In this document: piece after piece, positions 1 to 11,662 of the stretch
Numbering within the stretch: position 1 is the first letter of the stretch
How the letters are laid out: each line of letters starts with the position of its first letter
NCBI GenBank assembly: GCA_025738555.1
Contig: JAOVFP010000011.1
Coordinates: forward strand, 3,224,001 to 3,288,000
Source of the DNA: Cyathus striatus
Taxonomy: Eukaryota > Basidiomycota > Agaricomycetes > Agaricales > Nidulariaceae
Direction: 5' to 3'
Length of the DNA stretch: 64,000 nucleotides
The notes under the pieces: generated by a model
Told to the model about the DNA's origin: nothing
What the model saw: the letters and a program-made list of their open reading frames with translations, nothing else
The model's database searches: none
Made by a program: the position numbers and the translations under genes

Positions 1-54
1 CGAGAATGATGGGAGAGGCGAGCAGTGGCAATGGCAAGGTTAGCCGCATTGTGA

Positions 55-1200
55 CAGGTTGCAGAGGATAAGAAAAAAGAGGAGGAGAGGATAGCTGAGG
101 AGGCTTGTAAAGTGGAGGAGGTGCGGAGGGCAGGGGAGGCTCGAAAGGTGGAGGAAGCTCAAAGAGCAGAAGAGGCACAAAAAGCGGAAGAGGCACAAAA
201 AGCAGAAGAGGCACGAAGGTTGGAAACGGTGGAAGTGGCATCAGTGGCAGGGAGTTCGAGAAAGGGAAAGGGTAAAGAGAAGAGTCGTACCCTTGTGCGT
301 GGTAAGTCGGTAGTGGAGGATTCTGACGAGGAGGAAGAAGGTAATGGAGAGACCACAGACAACGAACTGGATCCCGAGCCCGCAAACGAGGTCATAGGTG
401 GTGAAGTAGCAGACTCATCAAAAGGCAAGAAGTCTGGGCCCATATACAAACTCAGCACGAAGATTTGTCATCGTTGCCGAGTGCGGAGGGATATGGAGAA
501 GAGGGGTATATGCAACTGAGAAAAGTGAGTAGTTTTCAAAATACTTTGAAAACTTACTAATTCTTCTGATAGGGACAGTGTTTTGTCCCCTTGCGAGTTC
601 TGCATGAAGTCACACTGACTATGCAGCATGGAAGGGCTGGTTACCACCATGGTTTGTAACAAGAAGAGAAAAGCAGGATCAGCTGAAGTTGGTAATGACA
701 CGGAGGGGAAACCTTCCAAGAAGGCATGTCCACGAACCTCGACTGTGCCTGAGTCCGATGATGAGGATGAAGACGAACCCGAGCTCAATTGTGAGCAAGA
801 GACGGATGTGGGTCTGCAAGGGAAATTGCTGCATACGATGCAGCGGATGGCAAGAGATCAGCGGGAGTTACTGCAGAAAGTTCAGTAGGCCCATGAGGCT
901 CAAATGGAGGAAACACGAGTTGCTCGACTTGCAACGTTTGAAGAGCAACAGCGATCGACGGAACTCCAGCAGGCCTTGGTGGAAGAGATGAGGCAGGCTG
1001 TGGCTGAATTGTGGGGGGTGCGACAGGAGTTGACCACTCTTCAAGGCCAGGTTGGAACTTCGAGGAGTGTGGATACAGATGCGGTAGAAGGGGATGAAGA
1101 CACGAGCAGTTTGAGTAGTGTGAGTAGTTCGGGTAGTGTGGGTAGTGCGGAGGAGGATGACGAGACGGTGGTTGGGTCCCAGACGCAAGGGACCCAATAA
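55..1200 (+). pseudogene. Decayed antisense ORF of the gypsy element: E/A-rich coiled coil with Cys cluster
   Basis: One reading frame runs from 55 to 1200 with a candidate intron at 525-572 (GTGAGT...GATAG, 48 bp, so the frame is kept). In order it has a Glu/Ala/Lys-rich heptad-like region (EEAQKAEEAQKAEEA), an acidic serine stretch, a cysteine cluster split by the intron (CHRC before it; CEFC and further Cys after it), a second acidic patch, a Gln/Glu coiled coil and a Ser/Gly/acidic tail. In-frame stops at 517 (TGA), 613 (TGA) and 886 (TAG) fit CGA/CAG decay. AATAAA lies at 1232-1237. It is convergent with pol, so it sits in antisense between integrase and the 3' LTR. The cysteine pattern recalls a Zn-cluster DNA-binding domain, but I recognise no named family. 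Confidence 0.6.
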
Positions 1201-1319
1201 TTAGTTTAACTTGTACTTGTCATCTTGCAGAAATAAAGCGAGATTGGAATGGGAAATGCAGAAGTGTGGAAGTGCGGAAGTGCGGAAATGAAAAAATAGG
1301 AGTAGTCAGAGGTGTGAGA

Positions 1320-4300
1320 CTAAGAGGGGTGAAGTAATTTCTCAGCATCTTTAGGTCCTGGTTTGTTAGGATACTGAGTGTGAAACTCTTCAACGAACTC
1401 AGCCGCATTATCCAACTCAGATGCGGGTAGCCAGGAAAACTCCTCGTCAGTGTCTTGATAGCCATTCCACTGTACGAAGTACTTGAGTTTGCACTTGAGA
1501 CATTTGTCGATTTTCGAGTCTAGAATTTTGGTGATCTCGTATTCGATTTCGCCATCTTCGAATTCGACAGGTGGAGGGGGTGAAACGACATGACCAGGTA
1601 TAGTGTTCTCGGTGGATGGTTTGAGCATGGAGACATGGAAGACAGGGTGTATGGAATGGTAGGTGTCAGGGAGTCGGAGAGTGCGGGAGTGAGAACCAGG
1701 AGAGGCAATAACTTCGAACGGACCTAGGTATTTCTCAGTGAACTTTCGTGTAGGTCGAGTAGTGCGGAAGTGCTCAGCTTTGACGAAAGCTTTGGAACTA
1801 ATTGGAAACTCGGGAGAGGGGAGTCTTTTCTTGTCTGCAGGTCCTTGATAGTGCTTCTGAGCAGCTGCTATCTCAGACTTGAGCATCTGGTGAAGTTCAT
1901 TGAGATCGATAGCAAATTCGCAGGCACGGGCAGCAGTAATGTCATGCTCGGGGTATACTGCGAGGTTCGGGTTATAGCCTTTGTTAGTGAAGAAGGGAGA
2001 AACACCTGTGGTGGCACTAGGAGCGTTATTGTAAGTAAACTCAGCGAGGGGGAGGAGTAGGGCCCAATTGTCTTGCTGGTAGTTACAGTAAATGCGGATG
2101 TACTGTTCCAGTGTCTGATTAGTGCATTCAGTCTGACCATCACCCTCTGGATGATAACCAGAGGTGAAATGAAGATTCATATCGAGAATGGTACCTAAAG
2201 AGTGGAAAAAGTGGGAGATGAACTCTTTTCCTCGATCCGACGTAACATGAGACAGAATACCATGTTTAGAGAAAACATGGAGGACGAAAAGCTCGGCGAG
2301 CTTTTCTGAGGTAAGCTTGTTTGTAGTAGGAATGAATATTGCTTGCTTTGTAAGACGATCAACAACGACAAGTACCGCATTGAACTCTTTCTCGTAAGCG
2401 GATGAGGTCGGTAGTGTACCAATGAAATCCATTGAGATTGAGTTCCACAGCTGTTCAGGAATTGGTAATTGCTTTAAAGTTCCGTATGGCTGGTGTTGTT
2501 GTGGTTTGTTACGCATACAAGTGGTGCAAGACTTACAATAATCTTTTACAAAGGTACGAAGACCAGGCCAGGTGTACTCGCGGCGGATCAAGTTTAACGT
2601 TTTGTTTTGGCCATAGTGGCCAGAAAGGATGTGATCATGTTTGTACAAAAGAACATGGAGTCATAGGTCGGAAAAGTCGGGAGAGGTAGGAACCCAAATA
2701 CGGTTGTCTAGATGCAGAAAACCTTTGTCGTCAACAGACCATCGGTTAACTGGGTTAGCAAGGTGAATGCGTGCAATGGGGTCGGAAGGTAACACAGCGA
2801 GGATGTCATTGTGGAGTTGTTCAACGTCCATGATTACACTGGCACGTAAGGTCGGAAAAATGAGTGCGGTAGCTTGAAGTGAAGCTTGGAGCTGGAAATG
2901 AGTGAACACGGGACGGAAGTTATGCAGATTAACCTTTGCATAGTCATTATCCCCCCCTTTAGGGTAGATGTCCCAGCATCTAGTTAATGAGTCCAGCTTT
3001 GTACCAAGCTTGCCAGGACAGAAATGAATGATTAGGTGAAATTGAGAGAGGTACTCTGACCAACGGGCTTGTCAACTGGTGAGGATTTTTGTTGTGGAAA
3101 AATATTCCAGGTTTTTATGGTCCGTAATGATGTTGATTGGAGAGCCTGCACCTTCGAGGTAATGGTGCCAGATGCAGAAGGCCTCAAAGATAGCTAGAAG
3201 TTCCTTATCATGAGTATTATAATTAAGTTCAGGGGAGGTAAAAGTGCGGGAGTGGAACACAATAGGGTGGATTTCGCCATCCTCAGTGATAATAGAGAGG
3301 ATGGCTGCCAATGCATAGTCGGAGGTGTCGGTTTCGACAATGAGTTGTGCATCGGGAATCCAATGGGTGAGGATTGGCGCAGTGGTGAAAGCTGTTTTGA
3401 GCGAATCGAAGGCCGTGCGGCAAGTGGGAGAGAAATCCCACTTGAGGCCTTTCTGAGTTAGTCGTGTAAGTGGCACAACTATATCAGAATAATTAAAGAT
3501 GAAACAGTGATAGAAGTTCGCAAACCCCAAGAAGGACTGAACGTCTTTAACTTTCTTGGGTTCAGGCCAGTTCTGGATGGTCTTTACTTTCTCTTGAGAC
3601 ATAGTGAGTCTGCTTGGAGAAAGAATGTAACCCAGATACTCAACAGACTCAGAATGAAATTCGCATTTGTCTGCACGTGCATAAAGGCCATGTTGGCATA
3701 AACATTTGAGGACTTTGCGAACATGCTTCCGATGGTCGGCGAGGTTATCTGAGTATATGAGGATGTCATCGAGGTAGACAGTTACACAAACATCAAGTAA
3801 ATCCTTGAATACATCATTCATGAAACACTGGAAGGCAGCAGGAGTGTTAGTGAGTCCAAACAGCATTACTAACCATTCGAAGGACCCATAACGAGTGTGG
3901 AAAGCTGTCTTCCATTCATCTCCCTCAGCAACACAGACCAGGTGGTAGGCGTGGCAAAGGTTGATTTTGGTATAAATGCGGGCCTTGTGCGGAGAGTCGA
4001 GGAGGTTGGAAATGAGTGGAAGGGGGTATCAATCTTTCTTCGAGATGGCATTAAGTCCTCTGAAATCAATGCAAAGTCGTAGTGAGCCGTCCTTTTTATG
4101 AACAAAAAGAACAGGTGCACCATGTGGTGAGCGAGAAGGATGGATAAAACCAATATGAAGATGCTCATCGATAAATTCACATAGAGCCCTGAGCTCACTC
4201 TGAGAGAGTGAGTAGATCGTTCCTACAGGAGGGGATCCTCCTTCTTCAAGATTGATTTGAAGATTGTAGGGGCGATGTGGGGCAAGGGAGTCAGCACGGC

Positions 4301-5059
4301 TTTTGCTGAAGACATCAGCAAATTCGTGGTACTCAGCGGGCACTTTTGCGAGGTCTGCCGGGTCCTCATCGAGTGCGGACACAGCAGCAGCAGAAACGAT
4401 GGCTCCAAGTTGTATCCTAAACGTTTGAGCACCTTCGAGCTTACTAGCATGAAGGAATGCGGCAGTGTTGATTAAGGATATTTGCGGAGTTGTAGGTTGC
4501 GGAAGTGGGTTTGCATCTGGTGAAGCAGAGGTCGGAAGTGTGGAAGCTTCCTCAGAGGTCGTTGACGAAGATGGAAACGATGGGCGTGAGGCTGTGGTTT
4601 GGAATCCTAAGATACATCTCTCAGTCCAATCAATCAACGGATTGTATAGGGAGAGCCAGTTGAAACCTAAAACCACAGAGCATGACAAGTCGAGCAGAGT
4701 GACATAAAAGTCCATAGTTATGCATTCACCAGATGGAAAAGTTACAGGAATTGTAGCAACTTGAGTAAGTATAGAGTTCGAGGAGCCGTCAAAGAGCTTT
4801 AAAGGAATAGGGGTGCATGGGGTGGTCGGAAGGTTGTGCAACTGAGTAAAACGCGAGTCTACAAAGCAGTGGGTTGAACCAGAATCTACTAGTGCAGAAA
4901 AGGAAAAAGAAAGTGCGGAATCGGATGCAGAAGTAGATAATAAACGAACATGTAATGCTTGGGGGTCGTAAAGAGCAGATGCATTGAGGCGGATCTCCCT
5001 GGGTGTACAGGAGGGATCAACGCGGCCCTCAGTCTGTACGGGAACCTGAGGGCTGCACT
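1320..5059 (-). pseudogene. pol: Gypsy pol: protease, reverse transcriptase, RNase H, integrase, chromodomain (3 in-frame stops)
   Basis: Polyprotein that processes, reverse-transcribes and integrates the element. Seen in order on the minus strand: aspartic protease site LVDSGSTHCFVDS near 4880; RT core with YLDDILIYSD near 3760; RNase H segment (ETDTSDYALAAIL near 3340); integrase zinc-binding region (H..H, then CKSCTTC) near 2560-2640; catalytic D (MDFIG), D (SDRGKEF) and E (TECTNQ); and a C-terminal chromodomain (YFVQWNGY, FSWLPASEL) near 1400-1530. In-frame TGA codons at 4029-4031, 3072-3074 and 2661-2663 each replace an expected arginine CGA. The frame is otherwise open, so decay is by point mutation. 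Relative to gag it is in the -1 frame. The chromodomain is known to direct chromovirus integration to heterochromatin. Confidence 0.93.
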
Positions 5060-5070
5060 CTATTTTTTCG
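5060..5070 (-). promoter_or_regulatory. Candidate -1 ribosomal frameshift site between gag and pol
   Basis: The minus strand reads CGAAAAAATAG: a run of six A directly before the gag TAG stop, with pol continuing open in the -1 frame. An A-run plus immediate stop is a usual place for -1 slippage in retroelements, though the strict X-XXY-YYZ heptamer is imperfect here (G before the A run). A one-base mutation in an originally single-frame gag-pol is the alternative. Confidence 0.45.
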
Positions 5071-5489
5071 AGCTCTCTTCAGAGTTCGAAATAGAGTCCT
5101 CAGCAGCGGGTGTGGGGATGGTCACAGTGCGAGCTTTAGCTGCTGAGGAGGATGCCTTTCGGCAGTCCTTAGCGCGATGACCAGGTTTCCCACAGAAGAG
5201 ACACAGGTTGCTGTCCATGCGGCATTTGCGTTCCTCGGGGGTCAGCTTACCATCTTTCCCGAGTTTATCACTCAGGTCGACAGCTGGCATTTGCGGGGTG
5301 CTGGTAGGTTTTCCTGAGGATGGTGTGGAGGTCGATGGTTTGGGGGGAGTTGAAGAGTGAGACTTATTAGTAGTACTCGTGGACACTGCATTATCTGAAG
5401 ACTTCGTGGCTTGTCTGGAAGACTTCGACTCAAAACCCTTTTCTGCCTGGCACTTCCAATAGCACATATCGACCTTCTGAGCCAGAAAC
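5060..5489 (-). pseudogene. gag: Gypsy gag, C-terminal part with CCHC zinc knuckle
   Basis: Nucleocapsid end of the structural protein. It has a Ser/Thr/Pro/Lys-rich linker followed by a zinc knuckle CLFCGKPGHRAKDC (CX2CX4HX4C with GH as usual), which binds the element RNA. It ends at the TAG at 5060-5062. The N-terminal part of the same gag lies at 10544-11610; the two are separated by a foldback insertion, so no full gag can be made from this copy. Joining the two flanks with one copy of the duplicated target restores a continuous gag frame across the insertion point. Confidence 0.88.
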
Positions 5490-5498
5490 TTCCTATCC

Positions 5499-7560
5499 CA
5501 CTAGTGCTGACAACTATTGTCATGCTTCATACTGCAATTGCAGTAAACTTACTTGGGGATATACAACTACAACATGTGAAGCTACTACTATAGAGTTGCA
5601 GGTGCAACTTCATAGCTAGTTCTACTTCATATAATTGCAGTGAGAGCTTCACCATTGCTTCTTTAAATTACAGCTGTTACTTCACAATTGGAATTCACTA
5701 CTACTTCATCAAATTGCAATAATTGCTTCACCATTTATGTTCTTCTTCTAATGGTTGCAATCTGAACTTCATAGCTACTTCACATAGTTGCAGTATAAGC
5801 TTCATGATTGTATATCTACTTTATGTACTTGCAGTCTCAGCTTTACAGAAGCTTTATTAATTTACAACAATCACTTCACTATTTCTGTCCTACTTCATAT
5901 GGTTTCAACCAGAGCTTCATAACTACTTCATTCATCTGCAGGACTTGCTTCACTTTTGTATGTTTACTTCATGTAGTTGTAGTATGAACTTCACAGTAGC
6001 TTTATTATACTACAGTAATTGCTTCACCATTTCTGTTCCACTTGATCTTATTGCAGTCTTAGCTTCATAACTACTTCATTCAAGTGTAAGAGTTACTTCA
6101 TCATTGTAATTCTACTTCATGACATTGCAGTCTGAGCTTTATCATTGCTTCATTTATTTGCAGTATTTGCTTCACAATTGTACTTCTACTTCATGCCATT
6201 GCAGTTTGAACTTCATAGCTACTTCATTCATATGCAGAAGTTACTTCATTATTTTAGTTTGACTTCACATGGTTGCAGTCTGAGCTTCATTGCTGCTTCA
6301 TCTAACTACAGTATTTGCTTCATTATTTTAGTTCTACTTCATGTAGTAGCAGTTTAAGCTTTATTATTGCTTTATTTAATTACAGTAATTGCTTCACAAT
6401 TGTACTTTCACTTCATTTGGTTACAGTCAGGGCTTCATTGCTACTTCATCTAAGTACAGTATTTACTTCACTATTTTATTCTCACTTCATATGGTTACAG
6501 TCTGAGCTTCATTACTACTTCATCTAATTATAGTATTTACTTCACTATTTTATTCTTACTTCATATGTTTACAGTCAGAGCTTCATTGCCACTTCATTTG
6601 ATTACAGTATTTATTTTACTATTTTATTTTCACTTCATATGGTTATAGTCTGAGCTCCATTGCTGCTTCATCTAATTACAGTAATTGCTTCACTATTTTT
6701 CTTTCACTTCATTTGGTTGCAGTCAGAGCTTCAATACTACTTCATTTAATTACAGTGATTGTGTCATGAGTTTGGTGACAGCTGACATATGACATTACAT
6801 ATGTCATATATGTCACACAATATGAAATTAGTCATTTCATTTGGCTATACATATTACATGGTCACAATACATCACACTGTCACAATATGTCACATGGTCA
6901 CAGTATGTCACAATACTTCCCACTGTCACAATATCTCACACTATTGCAGTACATCACATTGTTATACTATCACAATACCATCATATGCTCACAATACATC
7001 ACACTGTCACAGTAGGTCACACCATCACAATACATCACAATGTTACAATATGCCACACTTTCACATTTTTTCAGACTGGTGTCACAATATGTGACACAAT
7101 ATTAAATTATGTTCCAGATGTCACAAAGTAATTTCATTTGGTTATACATGTTACATTGCCATAATACACCATGCAGTTACAATATATCACACTAGCACAG
7201 TACATCATACTGTCACAATATGTCACACATGTCACACTTTTACATACATGTCACACATATCACATGTTTACAAATGTCACTCTTGTCATACATTTATATT
7301 TGTCACATGTATCACAACCGTCAGATTTGTGTTGTTGGTTATAGCTATCATGCTTGTCACATTTCCAAATTCATGTCACACCACATCTGTTACAACCATT
7401 ATACTTATCACATGTCATACATCTCTTATATGTTGATATTACACCTGTTACATTCTCACATCTGTCACACTTTCTTTACTCATATATCACATATGTCACA
7501 CTTTGTTCACATGTAACATCTGTGTCATATCTTCATGTTCTTTGCAACTGTTATATTAGT
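5499..7560 (+). repeat. Left arm of the 5-kb foldback (about 74-bp units, then TGTCACA array)
   Basis: Between 5600 and 6770 units of about 74 bp repeat the pattern CTTCAT-TACTTCATCTAA-TACAGTATTT-ACTTCAC. From about 6780 the sequence changes to TGTCACA/TATGTCACA words at irregular 10-20-bp spacing. Small open frames here translate to Met-Ser-His repeats and are artefacts of the array. Confidence 0.85.
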
Positions 7561-7578
7561 CATACTGTTAAAACTATT

Positions 7579-7651
7579 GGACTGAACAGGAATTGAATTT
7601 GTGACCACCTGTACTCATGACTAGGCACTCTTCCGACTGAGCTACTAGCCC
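7579..7651 (-). pseudogene. tRNA-like relic (tRNA-Met-like) in the foldback centre
   Basis: The minus strand starts GGGCTAG, then an A-box-like D arm (TAGCTCAGTCGGAAGAG), a CATGAG-containing anticodon region, GGTCA, and a B-box-like TTCAATTCC with a 3' end AGTCC that can pair partly with the start. Length is 73 nt, right for a tRNA without CCA. The anticodon and T stems have mismatches, so it is probably not functional. The CAT in the loop suggests elongator Met descent. It lies in the single-copy spacer between the two arms. Confidence 0.55.
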
Positions 7652-8510
7652 CCACCCACACACAAGCAAGAACTGATACTTTACCTGTTGATTGGGCTAC
7701 CAGGCTTGTCACCATGACAGGAGTGCTCCAATATTATACACCCCCATAACCCAGTCAAGGCTGTCAATCTTGCCAATCCAACACATCACATTTATTCACA
7801 TTTTATTCACAGGTCACACATCTCTCATTTGTTATACTGTACAATTCTGTAACAGTGAAGATTGAACAGTAGTGGGTGCTGCTAAGAGGGACACAAGAAA
7901 TCATATAGCCCAATGGTTGATCAAGAATAAAACATCTGATTGGCTAATGGAAAGTGTGATAAAGATATAAGTGATGTGATAATAGAAGCAATAACTGAAT
8001 GGAAGATATAGATAAGGCAATATAACCAGACCAGGTTACTGAACATGCTTAAGGTTGGTTAGACAAAATTTGAATCTAAGTACAGTTATATCTACTATAG
8101 AATCTGACAGGCTAATTAAAATATAACATTGTAATTGCCAGGAAGTAGTATTGATACAGTGTGATTTTTGCCTAGTGCTATGAATGTTTCATTCAACCAA
8201 ACACAGGTAAATAGTGGGAGAAATATGATTCTCTTAAAGTAGTCAAGTGTCTTTGTCATATAATTTGTAATACACATGAATCACTAGGTGAGCATTTTTC
8301 ATGTAACCTTTTCATGTGACATGTATAATATGTGTTGCAGCAGATGGTTACAATGCAATGTTGAGAGAATGATAGGCTGGTAGAGGCAAAAAGCTGTCCA
8401 GGGTTTCAATAATGGTAGGAGGGTTTGTGTGACTGTGGGATGTGCAAATGAAAGTAAAAAGTGTAATTTTATTTTTTGACAAGGAGGGTACCTTGACAAT
8501 CCAGGTGATA

Positions 8511-8664
8511 CTTGGTAAAATGCAAAATTGGTTAATGTCACACAGAGTTAAATGTAACCACATGTTAGGTGTGACTATTGTTCAACCATGTTTGACTTTT
8601 GGTCCCTATATTTGACTTACATTTGACTTTGTGTGACATATATGCAATTTTGCTTTTTACCAAG
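8511..8664. mobile_element. Hairpin MITE with CTTGGTAAAA ends (copy 1)
   Basis: Ends are inverted: CTTGGTAAAATGCAAAATTG at the left, CAATTTTGCTTTTTACCAAG at the right, with one internal mismatch. The inside has several TTTGACT/GTCAAA words and inverted TGTCACACA. It sits exactly at the junction of the foldback centre and its right arm. A related but better-preserved hairpin is at 61360-61544. Confidence 0.6.
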
Positions 8665-8669
8665 GGTGT

Positions 8670-10534
8670 CATGAGAATGAAGTGTGATATGTGTGAAAGA
8701 TGTGAGAATGTAACAGGTATAATATTGATACATAAGAAATGTATGACATGTGCTGAGTATGATGGTTGTAATAGATGTGGTGCAACATGAATGTGGAAAT
8801 GTAACATATGTAACTACATGATGGGAGTGTCATACAAGTAAACATGACAAGTGTGACAAGTGTAACATATGCAAAGTATGACAGTGAGACAAGTGTGACA
8901 TATGTAAAATGTAACAAATATGATATACGTAACATGTGTACATATGTAAAAGTACAATATATATCACACATGTAACACATGTGAAATATGTGACATGTGT
9001 GACATATGTAAAGGTGTAACATTTGTGACATATATGAAAGTGTGACATTCATGACATATGTGAAAGAATAGTTTGACATATTGTGACAGCAGTCTGACAT
9101 AATGTAATAATATGGCATATTGAGACAATGTGATGTATAGTGATGGTGTGACATATTGTGACATATTGTGACAGTGTAATGCATTGTGACCAGATTAATT
9201 TGATATTGTGTGATATGTGACATATGTAATGTCATATGTCAGCTGTCACTAAACTTATGAAGCAATTACTTTAATTAGATAAAGCAATAATACAGTTCAA
9301 ACTGCAACTACATGAAGTAGAACTAAAATAATGAAGCAAATACTATAGTTAGATGAAGCAGCAATGAAGCTCAGACTGTAACTGTATGAAGTAAGAATAA
9401 AATAGTGATGTGAATATTAAAATTAGATGAAGGAGCAATGAAGCTCTGACTGTAACTATATGAAGTAAGAATAAAATAGTGAAGTGAATACTGTAATTAG
9501 ATGAAGTAGCAATGAAGCTCTGACTGTAACCAAATGAAGTGAAAATACAATGGTGAAGCAATTACTGTAATTAGATGAAGCAATAATAAAGTTCAAACTG
9601 CAACTACATGAAGTAGAACTAAAATAATGAAGCAAATACTGTAGTTAGATGAAGCAGCAATGAAGCTCAGACTGCAACCATGTGAAGTCAAACTTAAATA
9701 ATGAAGTAGCTATGAACCTCAAACTGCAATTGCATGAAGTAGAAGTACAATTGTGAAGCAAATACTGCAAATAAATGAAGCAATGATGAAGCTCAGACTG
9801 CAATGTCATGAAGTAGAATTACAATGATGAAGTAACTCTTACACTTGAATGAAGTAGTTATGAAGCTAAGACTGCAATAAGATCAAGTGGAACAGAAATG
9901 GTGAAGCAATTACTGTAGTATAATACAGCTACTGTGAAGTTCATACTACAACTACATGAAGTAGATATACAAAAGTGAAGCAAGTCCTGCAGATGAATGA
10001 AGTAGTTGTGAAGCTCTGATTGAAACCATATGAAGTAGAACATAAATAGTGAAGTCATTGTTGTAAATTAATAAAGCTTCTGTGAAGCTGAGACTGCAAG
10101 TACATAAAGTAGATATACAATCATGAAGCAAATACTGTAAATAAATGAAGTAGTAATGAAGCTCATACTGCAACTATGTGAAGTCAAACTACACTGATGA
10201 AGTAACTTATACAAATAAATAAAGCAGTCATGAAGCTTAAACTGCAAGTGCATGAAGTAGCTATGAAGCTTAGATTGCAACCACTAGAAGCAGAACATAA
10301 ATGGTGAAGCAATTATTGCAATTTGATGAAGTAGTAGTGAATTCCAATTGTGAAGTAATAGCTGTAATTTAAAGAAGCAACTGTGAAGCTCTCACTGCAA
10401 TTGTACAAAGTAGAACTAGCTATGAAGTTGCACTTGCAACTTTATAGAAGTAGCTTCACATGCTATAGTTGTATATCCCCAAGTAAGTTTACTGCAATTG
10501 CAGCATGAAGCATGACAAAAGTTGTCAGCACCCC
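8670..10534 (-). repeat. Right arm of the 5-kb foldback (inverted copy of 5499-7560)
   Basis: This is the reverse complement of the left arm: TGTGACA words to about 9240, then units with ATGAAGT and ACTGCAA/ACTGTAA to the end. The alignment passes without obvious gaps through CTGTTACATTCTCACATCT, found at 7446 and inverted near 8705. The arms are diverged by point changes, so the palindrome is old or cloneable because it is imperfect. Confidence 0.85.
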
Positions 10535-10543
10535 TCCCTATCC

Positions 10544-11610
10544 CCTAGGGTAGGAGGTAAATCAAGGAGAGCAAGGTTGTCCTTGATGCGGGAGCAGAGC
10601 CCACGATAGTACTGGGCTGCAAGGGCAGTTTCGCCCCAGTCCAGTAAAGAAGCACACTCGTTAAATTTTACCTCATAAGTAGTGATGCACTGGTTATCGT
10701 CCATGTGGATAACCATAATGCGTGATTCCGCATCACTAGTAGGGTCGGCAAGGCCGAAGTGAGTGTGGAGGACTATGAGGAAGCGTGGCCAAGAGGACAT
10801 CCAGTCCTCATTGGTACCGCTAGAGATGTGTGGCACAAATAGATTCATGGCCGTACCCCGTAGATAGGAAATGGCATAATTGACTCTGGAATAGTCAGTG
10901 GGGTACATGGTCTCGTTATTGTGGAAAACTAGGAGACACTGTAGGATGAAGGGTTCCAGCTTGGTAACACTTGCGCCGTCAAAAGTGTCGGGCTCTTTGA
11001 CCTTACGCTGAGGTATGTGAGAGGTCAGAGTCCTAATGGCGAGAGATTCTGCAAGACACAGAATCGTGTTCAAGGTCTCACAATTAAAATCAGATGTAGA
11101 GTGAGAGCGAGAACGAGTGCAGGAACGAGTGCAGGAGCGACGACGAGAGCGACGATGACCACCATGTGAGTGGCCATCTGGATCATCTGAACCGTCAGGA
11201 TCACCTGAGCCTCCAGGAGCTCCTGGAGCTGCCCTGGGTGCGTCTTGTGGTGCAGGTGTGGTGTTACCAGCACGTTCCTCTACTGGAATAGTGGGGGGAG
11301 GTGCAACAGGTTGGCTTGCCTGTTGTTCCCCATGCTGGGAAGCGGAAGCAGAGTGAGTTTCAGATGTGGGAGTGGTGTGAGAGAACCCAGGTATGGTAGC
11401 AGCCTGTTCCATTTCTGCTGGTGCAAGAGGAATGGAGTGAGGGTGGAAATGGATGCTGTGTGCAGGTAACAATGGGCGATGGATAGTAGTAGACGTAGAA
11501 CCTGAAGGTTGCACTACGATAGCACTGATAGACGGAGGCGGCGCTTCGGCAGCCTCAAGTTCTAAAGCAGTTTGTTTTCGTGTGCAGGGACCTTCGGTCC
11601 TAGTAGCCAT
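10544..11610 (-). pseudogene. gag: Gypsy gag, N-terminal part
   Basis: Starts at MATRTEG (ATG at 11608-11610). In order it has a Pro/Ser/Ala-rich N-terminus, an Arg/Ser tract (RRSRRRSCTRSCTRSRS), then the retrotransposon gag core (PDTFDGASVTKLEPFILQCL, LRGTAMNLF, YYRGLCSRIKDNLALLDLPPTL). The frame is open until the foldback at 10534, where it runs into a stop. This domain assembles the capsid-like particle. Continuation of the same protein is at 5060-5489. Confidence 0.9.
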
Positions 11611-11662
11611 AGACAAAAGATATGAGTAAGGATGAGAACTCAAGGTGTGAGTTCAAATATAC

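Larger units (their letters stand above)
5499..10534. mobile_element. 5.04-kb giant foldback element inserted in gypsy gag
   Basis: Seen: the two ends are inverted copies (GTGCTGACAAC at the left, GTTGTCAGCAC at the right) and the inverted similarity runs for kilobases. The outer arms (5499-6775 and 9245-10534) are built of about 74-bp units containing ACTTCAT and GCAGT/ACAGT. The inner arms (6780-7560 and 8670-9240) are dense TGTCACA arrays. The centre (7560-8510) is single-copy and non-coding. Imperfect 9-bp target duplications flank it (TTCCTATCC at 5490-5498, TCCCTATCC at 10535-10543). No transposase is inside. A 9-bp duplication plus very long terminal inverted repeats suggests a non-autonomous MULE/foldback; that assignment is inference. 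Confidence 0.85.

Noticed and set aside
6789..7596. Overlapping open frames coding Met-Ser-His-rich peptides
   Set aside because: They are all frames of the TGTCACA array and have mirror images in the other arm.
11245..11469. Plus-strand ORF of 74 codons
   Set aside because: Antisense of the gag N-terminus, which is a clear coding frame.
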